Shown piece after piece: positions 28,379-40,500 of a DNA stretch of 64,000 nucleotides (the stretch's first letter is position 1; every line of letters begins with the position of its first letter). This DNA comes from Antennarius striatus (Eukaryota > Chordata > Actinopteri > Lophiiformes > Antennariidae): the NCBI RefSeq assembly GCF_040054535.1, contig NC_090780.1, positions 11,870,501-11,934,500 on the forward strand. Reading direction: 5' to 3'. A program made the translations under genes and the position numbers. Under the pieces are notes generated by a model. That model ran no database searches. It was not told the origin of the DNA and worked only from the letters and a program-made list of their open reading frames with translations.

Positions 28379-29187
28379 CCTAAGCAGGATTGTTGAACCT
28401 GCAGCTGACACGCCAAGTGGAAAACACAAAAACCCACTTACACGTGAAGGTGCTCTGGTAGTCAATGAAAACCTTTTGAGATGGTTATTATACAATTGCT
28501 GTGTAGTTTAGTTGAAAGTATAAATTGACAAAAAAATGTGCATAAAAGAATGTTTTCAAGTATTGTATGTTTCTTTTTGATTAGACTAATTGCTACTTTG
28601 CATTTATAGTGATTTTTACTCGGTGTAAATATGTTTTAATACAGTGAGGTGAAAAAAATGAGGCCCAGTTTCCAATCTCCAATTAGGCAGTGGTACAGCC
28701 ATTATAACAGGACTCACATGAAATTGTACATGTTAGTCAGTAAAAGATTACCTCTAGTCCTTCTGTGTTACCACAGGAAACTAAGAGAAAGACAAGATGT
28801 GACTAAACTCCTAAGGTGGTTGTTAATAAAGTGACATGTTTGCAAGAAATCCGCACAAAACAAGAGAAGATATATCTGACAATATCAAAAGACAAACAAA
28901 CGGACGAATGGACTACACACGAACACTGACAATTACAATACATCACCGCTTTGAAGGGGGATGTAACAACAGCCTATTATTCTACAAATGCATGTTGTGT
29001 ATATAATTTGCAACACAAACAAAAATAATATGAGCAGATTGACCGACATGCTGATGCCTATTAGCCCTATTTTTATAAATCACACAAGAACAATAAATAC
29101 TGTATAAACAAAAGCAAAATGAAATACAGTATACTCACCCCTATTTATCGTAAATACTGTACTATATAATTCAAGAGTATTGATTAC

Positions 29188-29640
29188 TTCCCGCTTCAAA
29201 GCGGTGATGTATTGTAATTGTCAGTGTTCGTGTGTTTGTCTGTTGGTCCTTTTGTCTGTTAGTATGTCCACCAAATATCTTCGCAACCGTTGTAGATAGA
29301 AAGATGAAACAAAAAGCACATTACTCGGGCAACAAAGGGGATGTAAATGAGATGATGACCTTGACCTGGAGAAAACTAGGTCAAGGTCAAATTTCGACTT
29401 TTGTAAACTCAGGAACTGGATAAGATAGAAAGACAAGGGAGAAGGCCAATGTAAGGCCATAGATCAAAGCTACTGCTTTGATCTATCTATGCATTAGCTT
29501 TGATCCATGGTCAAAGCTAGTGCATAGCTTTGACCTACCCTGAAAGGTCAAAGCTATGCACTTGTCAGGTACTACTTTCAGGGTACCCTGACCTACCCTT
29601 CGTACCGCAGGATGTTGCAGTCTCTGACCTCCTTGTTTGA
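29188..29640 (+). repeat. Unclassified interspersed repeat, copy A
   Basis: It begins CAAAGCGGTGATGTATTG, continues with a GTTTGTCTGTTGGTCC-like run and AAAGATGAAACAAAAAGCAC, then a hairpin-prone part built on TCAAAGCTAGTGCATAGC, and closes near GTTGCAGTCTCTGACCTCC. The same ordered text occurs at 30352-31160 and, inverted, at 51390-52420. A short inverted piece of its head lies at 28890-28965. No coding capacity was seen. Confidence 0.65.
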
Positions 29641-30351
29641 ACTGAGGGTAAAGGCTGGTTAGGTCTTTTTAAATAAAGTAATTTTTTCAAATGTATCAGC
29701 ATTAACATTTAAGTAAACTTTTGGTCTGCTGTGCATTTGTATTGAGAAGGTAATACATTAGCCAGCACTTTTTGAACCAGATTCAACATTTAATTTTAAT
29801 ACGCAAAGAACATTATGTACATCTTGCACACAATAATATTTTCAAAGCATTAATTTACTTCCTGCCCAACCTATTAGTCTACCCTAAATGCTCCCACCCT
29901 GTCAGGAGGTGCGAGAAAACAATGACAGTACTAGTACTCAGGGCCAAAGTGATGATAAGGTGGTGTAATAAAACTGGATCTGGGCATGGCCTTTTTTTGT
30001 TGCTGTCATTTGATATGTTAGAAAGTATCATAAGCTTTTTTTTTTTTTTTTACAAGTATGTAATCTGCAGAGAAACAGGAAGAGCTGCTTTAGTGAAACG
30101 GAGTAAAAAAAAAAAGAACTAATTTCCATTGAAATGTAGTCACCTAATATCAATAGGTACTACTGCCTATTTTGGCTTCCCATACAATCCACAAAACAAG
30201 TACTGTCATAAATAGAATTGCAGGATTAGATATTTAAAGGTAAAATCCCAATGAAGGCTCAGTGTCTTTACTCGGGTACCACTCCCAATGTGTGAACTGA
30301 CTATTTGAAGTGTGAATATCTGGAAGTACAGTGCATTAATTTTTACATACC

Positions 30352-31160
30352 AAAAGCGGTGATGTATTGTTATTGTCAGTGTTTGTGTGTTCCATTTGTG
30401 TGCCCGTTCATCCGTCCGTTCGTCCATCCGTTTGTTCGTCCGTTTGTTCGTCCATTTGTTCGTCCGTTTGTCCATCAAATATCTTCGCAAGCGCTGCAGA
30501 TAGAAAGATGAAACAAAAAGCACATTACTTGGGAAGCAAAGGGGATGAAAATGAAATGATCACCTTGACCTTTAGAAAACTAGGCCAAGGTTATACACTG
30601 CTTGGCCAAAAAAAAAGTCGCCATCACGAAAAGTCACACCCTCTCATATTTAGCTTTGATTACAGCATGCATTAACTGGGTTATTGTTTTGATAAGTTAA
30701 TGCAATATCACAAGAGTTATTTCCATCCAATGATGCGATATTTTTTCATATATTTCATCAAGATCTTGCATTTATGATGATGGGGTCTGACCACTATGTA
30801 AAGCCATCTCCAGCACTCATTGAGATTCTTCTTTCAAAGAATATAAACGAGTTTAAGGTCTGGACTCTGTGGTGGCCAATCCATGTATGAAAATGATGGC
30901 TAATGCTCCCTGAACCTCTCCCTCACAATTTTAGCCCAATGAATCCTGACATTGTCATCTTGGAATATGCCCGTGCCTTTGGAGAAGAAATAATCCATTG
31001 ATGGAATAACCTGGTCATTCAGTATATTCAGGTAATCAGCTGATCTCATTCTTTGAACACACACTGTTGCTGAACCTAGACCTGACCTGAACGGGCATAT
31101 TCCAAGATGACAATGTCAGGATTCATTGTTGCAGTCTGTGACTGCCTTGGTTCTAGTTAT
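30352..31160 (+). repeat. Unclassified interspersed repeat, copy B, split by a Tc1 remnant
   Basis: The head (AAAGCGGTGATGTATTG through AAAACTAGGCCAAGG) and the closing text (GTTGCAGTCTGTGACTGCC) match copy A. Between them lies a TA-flanked Tc1-like piece starting at 30596. The head carries a degenerate GTCC/GTTC tandem run at about 30405-30475. Confidence 0.55.
30596..31128 (-). mobile_element. Tc1-like transposon remnant
   Basis: The left end follows a TA and reads CACTGCTTGGCCAAAAAA, a typical Tc1-like terminus. The minus strand reads [16 protein letters not shown] and a broken WPPQSPDL-like part, the second and third catalytic blocks of a DDE transposase. A 35-bp block (30942-30976) is repeated inverted at the right edge (31092-31128). 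It is truncated and inactive. Confidence 0.6.
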
Positions 31161-33518
31161 TCATTATGGCATACTTTTATTTTTTTATTTCTTTTATTTT
31201 TTGCTTTAAAAGTCAGATATTTGTGTGTGTTGAATGAGATCTGCAATCAAGGATATACAACATGACCTTCTCCTTCATTGCCAGTTTTTTGTATCCGTTG
31301 AAATAGAATCAGTTTGTTCATATATTGACTATATTGGTAATGTCTCGACTGATAGTGCTTTGAGTAAAGAATTCAGAGGGACAAAAGAGGTTTCAATAAA
31401 GGAAGGCAGAGATGGGCAGACTAATCACTAGTTCTGACAAATTTATGTGGTCACTTGTTAAATACTAAAATATTCACAAAAGAGAGTTGCGTTTCACTAT
31501 GGAGAAAATGTCACAAAATGATCATAATGTTATATGAATAATTCCCACAACTTTTCATTGTTTTAGATTTGAAAAAAGATTGTGGACATCGAGTGGGAAG
31601 ATTTAACATTATCTTGCTGACTGACTGCAGATAAATGCCCTATTGAATGTGTTTGAGATTTATTAGGTTGAAAATTTGAATTTCACGGTGCTTTATCTGC
31701 TATCTAAATATCTGCGGTAGAGTTTGAATAGTAACCCTTTTGATAGTGGTTGCAAACACTGTTGAGGAACACTAGTGTGAAAGATCAGCTAAAGTCCCAG
31801 TAAAAGTCATAAAATATTTTATGCTTTTTTTGTTCTATTTTTATGATGTGAGGACAACAGCATAAGATGCAGGATGTTTACAACACAACATATTTTATGG
31901 CTGCTGCCAACAATAGTGTTCATCGTAATTTTGCATTTAAAAGTATAAAAGCTACAAAAATACAGAATTAGTTCTCATTATGTTTCAAGAAGGATCATTC
32001 AAGTGGAAGTATTAAAACTCTATTAAAACTTTATTTCCTAGGCAAATGTGTTGAGGACACCGACAGAGAGCCACTACTGAAGAGAACATGATGATCCTCT
32101 TAATTATAAAGATGACACAACACAAGGGAACTTGATTCCGCAAACCAACAGGGATGGCATCAACTGGATGAGTAATCGTCTGAGTAATCAGATACAGGCA
32201 GACAGTAGGCTCCACTCACTCATATAATCACATTTGTTCTCAACATGCAAAGCGAAAAAACAAAAAGAAATGTACAGACAGGACAGCTGAATCAAATAAC
32301 ACAAGGACCCACCTGATCTGAACTGACATGCATGAGTAGACATTGTCACATGAGATTTTCTTTCCTTCCTGAAACATCATAAACATCTTGTCTGTTTTTG
32401 GTGAAAAAACAACCTAATAAAAAAAGGAAATTATAATTAAAAAAAGGAAATTATATTTACGATCCGGGAGAAGCTTGATGTATAGGTCATACATATAAGT
32501 CATACATTTATTCTATAGACCCATAATTCTGAGCTTGAACTGTTTATTACTCATAATAAGAAAGATAAGATGATCCCAAAAAAAATGGGTGCTCTTTATT
32601 AAAATAATCAACAAAAGGGCCTTTTGATAATTCCAAAGTTGATAAATTCTGTACAAAAGTACCTAAATCAGATAAACCAGTTGTGAGAGTTTTCCATCTG
32701 AATGAGTGTCTTGGTGTAACCCAGAGTAAATGTGTGAGTTCAATCAGGGATGCATGGTGCACAGTCATCAGGAAGTGAAACAGAACAGGATGTGCTGTAC
32801 TGACCTGAAAAACACTGCTCTGAGTGGTAGCATGAAAATACTATGGCAGCGGGGGATATGGGCAAAGCGACCTTAAATCTTCCTTTAGTGATATAAAAGA
32901 CAAGTGGTGAGCTCAAGGTTTTAGAAACTCTCTAATGTCAGTAGGCACACTGGGACTAAAGTAAAGCTCAACAATGTAATACACTTTGTTTGTATTCTGG
33001 GCATCAGTGTATCTCTGAACTTTTGTTCCCTGAAGAAAGAGTTCACTACATCTGGGTCATGCAAGGAGCCAAAAAGAACCATTTCTCAATGCTGCTGCTG
33101 GTGGTGCTGCTGTTTGGCTTTGTTTTTTTACTTGAAATTGAAAAGCATAACTTGTAGTTTGATCTTTTTGGTAGATAAGTTATGATGGCTTCTGTTTCAT
33201 TGGCTTTCATATTAGGATTTATGAAAGCACAGAGATTACTGAATATACAGCTGAATAGAGGCAATAGTGCATGGATGCATATGAATACAATTTAGTCAAT
33301 TTCATATTTTAAATTTCAAAGGGAGAATACAGAAGTATTTTGTACTAAAATAATTAGAAAATTTGTCATATTTACTATATAACAAGTATGAAAACACAAT
33401 GTCAGTGTTACAGTATTTAACTACAATATAGTGGATTATTAAGTTGCTCATCTAAGAGAAAATGATTTCAAACCATTTAATTTTTATGACTCTTAGACAA
33501 CTTTGTATGATTAAATGC

Positions 33519-33714
<196 letters not shown>

Positions 33715-34735
33715 CACAAAAACATTAATTTTCAAATAGAACTGCTGCCTAATGTTTTCTTTCTGTGACGTCTTCCCCTTCCTATTGTAGAAGTGTGTTT
33801 TTTATTAACTGCCTAAGCACTGGATTGCACTCATGAATGATATCCAAGATGAATAAAACAGTAGAAGAAATACAGCTGTATACCTTTTTTCCCTCAGTGC
33901 TTTAATGTTCAATCCGTGACATTTTATTTTGATAAAATGCATGTTATTTTATTTAAATCCTCCTTATTAAAAAAAATTGAAGAAGACTTCCTTTAACAAC
34001 ATCACAATTCCCAGCTACAAAACATCATGAAAAATAACAACAACAAATCTAAAATGCTGAAACTGAAAAAAGCCATCAACCCAATTTCTAAATAAAATAT
34101 GTAGCCGTTTATTTAACAAACCACATATCATTTCAAATTTGTTAATTCTAGGTTTAGGGTTTTCATGGTAATAAAATAAATAACGGATGAAATGCATCAA
34201 CTAAATGCAGATTTCCACTGCAGCGTGGAACAAAGAAATATTAAATAAATATTTTCCATGTTATATGTTTAATTTATTGATATAATGAGAGACAGGTTAA
34301 ATTACTCTGATCTGATGGGTATAGTGAGTTCTTCCGTTCCGTACTATAAGTTTTATTAGGTTGAAAACACCCAGAGTTTTTTCTCCTGCCTCACGCCCTC
34401 AGTGAGCTGGGATAGAACTCCTGCTCCCTGGGACCTGCGAAGCGGTTGTGAAAATGGATGAATTGATTAATTTGTTTTCCACACTGCTTCTTTATCTAGT
34501 GTAGTGTTTGCATAGAAAACCATTTGATAGTGGTTGCATACACAGCTGATGTGTATTGCGCTGCATATTAAAGTTTAAAGAACTTGAACTGACAATTATG
34601 TTCTAATGTCAAAAACAAATTGCCTATTTTCAAAGGGCATGTGCTCTATATTTTGATTTTAAAGACCATAGGCAATACAAAGATGACTTACTATACTGTA
34701 TTTAGTGCTCTCAGAGGCCGTTGGTCCATTCCCTT

Positions 34736-34749
34736 CCACTAGATGGCGG
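34736..34749 (+). promoter_or_regulatory. CTCF-like motif upstream of srsf3 exon 1
   Basis: CCACTAGATGGCGG fits the CTCF core (CCASYAGRKGGCRS). It is located at the start of the GC-richer srsf3 5' region. This is motif-level evidence only. Confidence 0.5.
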
Positions 34750-34916
34750 TGTGCAAAGTTAAGGTTCATCTTTAGTTCAGGTCATACAAAGAAGAAGGAG
34801 CCGGACCGAGCTGCTTCTGCAACACTACCGGGTTTATACCATCCGAGCTACCGTCAAGAAGGGCGGTGTGGTGATTCGTTTATTTTTAAAAAAAGAAAAC
34901 TCCATATAGTCAACGG
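34750..34916 (+). promoter_or_regulatory. srsf3: srsf3 promoter-proximal region and non-coding exon 1
   Basis: A GC-richer stretch ends at a good splice donor (CAACGG|GTGAGTTG at 34916/34917). This fits a 5'UTR exon joined to exon 2 at 35551. The transcription start is not visible. The upstream boundary is arbitrary. Confidence 0.5.
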
Positions 34917-35599
34917 GTGAGTTGCATAGCTTGTGCATTTCGGCCTGCTTGTTTTTACTTTCACATTAGGTGTTTGTATATGTATTCTGATGGACCATCA
35001 GTTAGTTTTCTTATTGCTTGTTCGTCGTTAAAATGCTAACGCAAAATTTGCTAGCAACCATACCCTTATAGCTAACACAAATCTAATGGTTGTGTAGCTG
35101 CTTTAAAATATCAAACATGAATATTTATTAGCCACGTGAGACTGAAAAATCAGTTTTGTGTTGTAGTTGTGTAAATCGGGCCATTTGTTTTAGAAATAGA
35201 AATATCAAACGTTACTTGGGCCGCTAGTAGGCACAAGCTAACGAATCTCACGCTTGGTTCCACGTTGCTAGCTTACATTTTAGCTTAGCGTGCCATTAGA
35301 ATATAGCTTTATTAGCCGGTTAGCTAACACTAGTTTTAATGGTGTTACGACCGTCACGAATAGCACTTGTGAGCAGGACGTCTGTAGTTTAAGCATACGC
35401 GGCACTCCAATGTTGGTATAAGAGAGACGACCGGTTTTAAATCACAGTTGTTAAATATGTTCGACTCTGAATCAGGTAAAAATAATCACTGTCAATTTTC
35501 ATGTATGTTAAATAGTTATCAGCAGATTACTTAGTGTGATTTCCTTTCAGCGCATCTGTCCGATCATAAGACTTAACCGAGATATCTGGACCTGTTGAA

Positions 35600-37527
35600 A
35601 TGGGAGGTAAGGTATATAGGATGGGCAAACAAAAAAAGTTTAAAAAATTTCCCACTTCATCACTACTTTACCACGTATTTATGAATTTCAATGTGCTCTG
35701 TTTCATTATTTAAAGGGTATTACAACTTAAATAATATTTGGACGATTACTTTTCATTTTTTCTTACATTGAAAGTATTGAACTAATACAACCCATTAAGC
35801 TGTCACTTCATGACAGATGATCTTATCTTACCTGCAGATGTACTGTATTTCAACAATATGCTTATAATTTACAAGTGTCTGCCTTTCTTAAATAGAGTGT
35901 GTCTGAACCCTTCAATATAACCCCTAAAATAGTAATCCCATGGTTTAAAATTTATTTCATTTGTATGAAATAAATTTCCACTGTGTGTTTTTTAACTCAC
36001 AATAACCTGGCAGAAATGTAGAATTTTCAGTTTGCCGTGACCAATTTACATGATATCAACTAAACTCTGGACATTTAAATAAAAATACATATACAGCATG
36101 TAGCTGCAAACCTCAAGGAACCTTAGCTCCTCAGGAAAAACAGGCAGCTCCCTGTACACTTCCCTTCCTGTTAACTGCACATCATCCACAACAGCAGTGT
36201 CATTGAAACATCTCTGAAGTCTGTATCTACAGTGTGAACGAAAATGGAGCCAAAACATTACCCCGTGGAGCTGCTGCACCAAAATGTCCTGGAATGCAGT
36301 AATGCATGAGTGGATGGCTAGATAGTGTTAAATACAAAGATTAAATTAAAGAACATGATCCTAGCCAAAAAACAGACATGTCCAGGTAGGAGTATGTCTA
36401 TTGCAACAAGTAATGGACAGCATCTTCAATACCTGTATGGTCCTGATATGCAAACTTAGAAAGGGAACAAGATCCTTGGCTATCTTGAGTGTTCAACAAT
36501 GGAGAGTCTCCCTGGGATTTTAAATACACAGGATGTTTTCTACAGTGGTGGGACCATCTCCATCCATAGGAATATATTAAACCCTCTGGAGAGGGTGGAC
36601 CTGGACACACCTTCAGTAGCCTTGTGCGTAAACCACTAGGACTCTATGCTTTCCCAAGTGAAAGGCGGCCCATTGACAGCTTCATCAGAAGTGAAAGGTG
36701 CTGCATTGTCAAACCTGTTGTGGAACTGGTTGAACATATCGACTTTGTCCACAATTCCTTCCTCATCCTGGTGGCAGTTACTTTTGTAGACTGTGATGTT
36801 CCTACCCCGTCTACACCTGACTAGCATTCTTGTTCTCAAGTCGTCTGGCCACCATGTTATACAACCCACTTAAAACCTGCCTTAGTTTTTGCTTAAGGTC
36901 TCATTCTACACTAAAGGTCTTAAGGTCTCATTCTACAAAAAATAAGCCTGCCCTTATTCCTCTCTTCGAATGTCATCCATCCATTTTCTTGTAAACAAGG
37001 TGACCACAATCATCTTGCCTACAGCCATTTATTCACCTTGCGGTTGTGCTGGAGCCTATCCCAGGAGGCTGTGAGCACAGCTTGGATGAGAAGCCAGCTC
37101 ATCGTAGAGTGGCAGAAATCTCAGAATATCCTCTTTTCTTAATACAGAATTTAATATAGTCAGTGACTATACTGAAAAGCTTTTTGTGACAATGAATAGC
37201 ACTTTTCGTAAGGACCGTTGTCAAGTTGAGGCAGAGACCAGGAACAGAACATCAAATACTTGTCTAACTGCAAATTCAGATCTAACCTCTATGAATTATT
37301 AAAGAAGTCTGACCAGGGCTGCCCGTTTTTTAATTGGGGACAACATTATTCTTGAGGAAATGATCAGGAGCTTAATTTAAAATTGAGAGAAATATTTATT
37401 CACAAATGGACTGTAAAAAGTGCTGCACATACATTCACACTTTGAAGTTAAATTAAAAGTAATGTTAATGCAAAATGTTTTCAAACCTTAAAAGGACATT
37501 CAGTTGCTTCTGATTTAATTTGTGAGG

Positions 37528-37592
<65 letters not shown>

Positions 37593-40500
37593 TGGACAAG
37601 ATACTTAAGATTTCACTGTAATTTGACAAATATACAAAAAAATATACTTCTTCGAAATGAACTGTCTGAATACTAAGCGCTTCTCAAAAATGTCTGTTGG
37701 GAGTTATTCAGGTTAATGGAAATGAATTAAATCAAAATATTTAGTCAAATTCACACATTTTTAGGGGCATGTGTGACCAAAATGCCTGTCTCACATATTT
37801 AATTTCCACTTGATGATACAGTGGTATGAAAAAGTTTGGGCACCACTGATAATTTTCCATATTTTACATTATAAATCACTGGTTGTTCGGATCAACATTT
37901 TCAGTTAAATATATCATATAGCAGACAAATATAGTAGTAATTGATAAGTGAAATTAAGTTTCTAGAGATTTACAGAAAGTTTGCAATAGTTACTTAAACA
38001 AAAGTAGGCCGGTGCATAAATTTGTGCACCCTTGTTTGTTGATTTGAATACCTTTAGCACTAATTAGTGGTACACAAAATTTTTTAAGCAAGCTCATTGA
38101 CCCTTGACCTGCTTAAAAAGGTGATGCCAATCCTGACAAGGGTATTTATGGTGGCCACTTGTAAGTTGTTGTCCTCTGCATCTTCTCTGAAGAGTGCCAA
38201 CAGGGGAGCCTCAAAACAACTGTCAAATGACCTGAAAACAAAGATTGTTCATCGTCATCGTTTAGGGAAAGAAGGCAAAAAGCTATCTGAGATTTCAGCT
38301 GTCAGTTTCTACTGTGAGGAACGTAGTGAGGAAATGGAAGAACACAGGTACAGTTCTAGTTAGGGCCCGGAGTGGCAGGCCAAGAAAGATCCCAGACAAG
38401 TGGAGGCGACAGGTGGTGAGAACAAAGTAAACTCACAGACCGGCTCCAAAGACCTACAACATCGTCTTGCTGCAGATGGTGTCACTGTGCATCGTTCAAC
38501 TATTCAACACACTTTGCACAAATGGATGCTGTATTGAAAAGCGATTCGGAAAAAGCTTAATGCACATGCCACAAACAGTTGCTTGAGGTTCGCTAAAGCA
38601 CATTTGGAAAAGCCAGTTGTTTTTTTTGAATGAAGTGCTCTGGACTGATGAAACTAAAATCGAGTTATTTGGACATAACAAGGGGTGGTTATGGCAGACA
38701 AAGAAAAAAGTGTTCCTAAACAAACGCTTGCTACCCACAGTAAAATTTGGAGGCAGTTCCATCATGCTGTGGGGCTGTGTGTCCAGTGCAGGTACTGGAA
38801 GTCTTGTGAAAGAGGAAGATTGCATGGATTCCAGTCCATATCAGCAGATTCTTGCAAACAACGTTTAAGAATCGAAGACAAAGCTGAATTTATGCTGGGG
38901 CTGGATACTTCAACAGGACAGCGACCCTAAACGCTGTTCAAATTCTACTAAGGCATTAATGTAGAGGAACAAGTACAATGTTCTGGAATGGCCACCTCAC
39001 TCCCGGACCTGAATATTATTTTTAAAAATTGGTGTGATTTAAAGCGGGCTGACCGCGCTGGCAACCCATCAAACTAACCGAACTGAACAGTTTTTTTAAA
39101 TTCTATAAACTCCAGTTCACTTCTCAAACACCACTGTGTTCATTTGCTACATGATATATTTAACAGAAATTGTTGATCCAAACCACCATTGATTAATAAA
39201 GGAAAATCTAGAAAATTATCAGTGGTGCCCAGACTTTTTCATACCACTGTTTATACAGTAGTTAGGGCTGTGGCTGTATGAGTTTTCAGTGACCGACCAA
39301 TATACTGTATAACCAGAATGGCACTTAACCCTTATTCATAGCGTGCCACAATAAACTGTCATTGAATTCCAGGCCAGCCTGAATGATTTTTAAATATACT
39401 ACAGGACAAGATAATTTCAAAAGGAAGTTGGCTTATCCCAAGTTAAGTCAGATGGAAACCTAATCAGTCAGCTCTTCAGTGGGGATTAAACTGTTAAAAA
39501 AAAAAGTGTGTTACTTGAAACCAAGATTAAAATAAGTTTATGAAATAAACATGGATGCAGAAGACAGGGTTAGATGGAAGCAACTGATTCGCTGTGGCAA
39601 CCCCTGAAGGGAAAAGCTTAAAGGAAAAGAAGATGAAATAAACTCAATGTCAAATAGTTAAGTCATTTTAAGTCAAATTAGGTTACTGATCAGGTTCTTC
39701 AAAGGCACGGACACAGTTAAAACGGTTTTTCCAATACTTGTTAGTGAAGTACAGTACTCCAAACACATGGGAATAAATGAACAGTTTTGAAGCATTCTTA
39801 AGAGAGCTGACCAGGCTAAATGATGTCCTGCTACACAGACTGGATGAGGCACCATATGCACTCCTTTTGCTTTCTAAAGCAAAAACACACAAGTGGTTGA
39901 CACTTCCCTAAACAGGTATAGATTTGAATTTGGACTTGGCAGACAAATGTAAAAGGACATGGAACAAGATCAGGGCCTGCAAGTACTTAAACTGAACTTG
40001 CAGATTTAACATTTTCCTCACTGCATAGCTTGAATTAAATAGCTAAATTTAGTTGGAAAAATAAACCTTAGTTCTTTTGAAACATGTATTTGACGCCAAA
40101 AAAAGTAAAAATGTGAATTTATTATGTTGTTGTAGAATTTAACCAAATTTGTACTGTGTACTTTCAGCTTCAAGTCATAAAGTAATAATGTTTAAGTATT
40201 AAGCAAATTAAATGTAATTATACATATACAACATCCGTTGTATTAATGTTTGTGTCTTATTCTTTTAGACCCTGCTCTTCATAGGGATTGTCCCCTTGAC
40301 TGCAAGGTTTACGTTGGAAATCTAGGAAACAATGGAAACAAGACAGAGTTAGAAAGAGCGTTTGGATACTACGGTTCTTTAAGAAGTGTTTGGGTTGCCA
40401 GGAACCCCCCAGGCTTTGCTTTTGTTGAGTTTGAAGATCATAGAGATGCTTCTGATGCTGTGAGAGAACTGGACGGAAGGTAGTACTCAGTACAATATTC

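Noticed and set aside
36398-36869. Two Trp/Arg-rich minus-strand frames in an srsf3 intron
   Set aside because: Frames are broken and no catalytic motif was found. It is noted only as a possible remnant.
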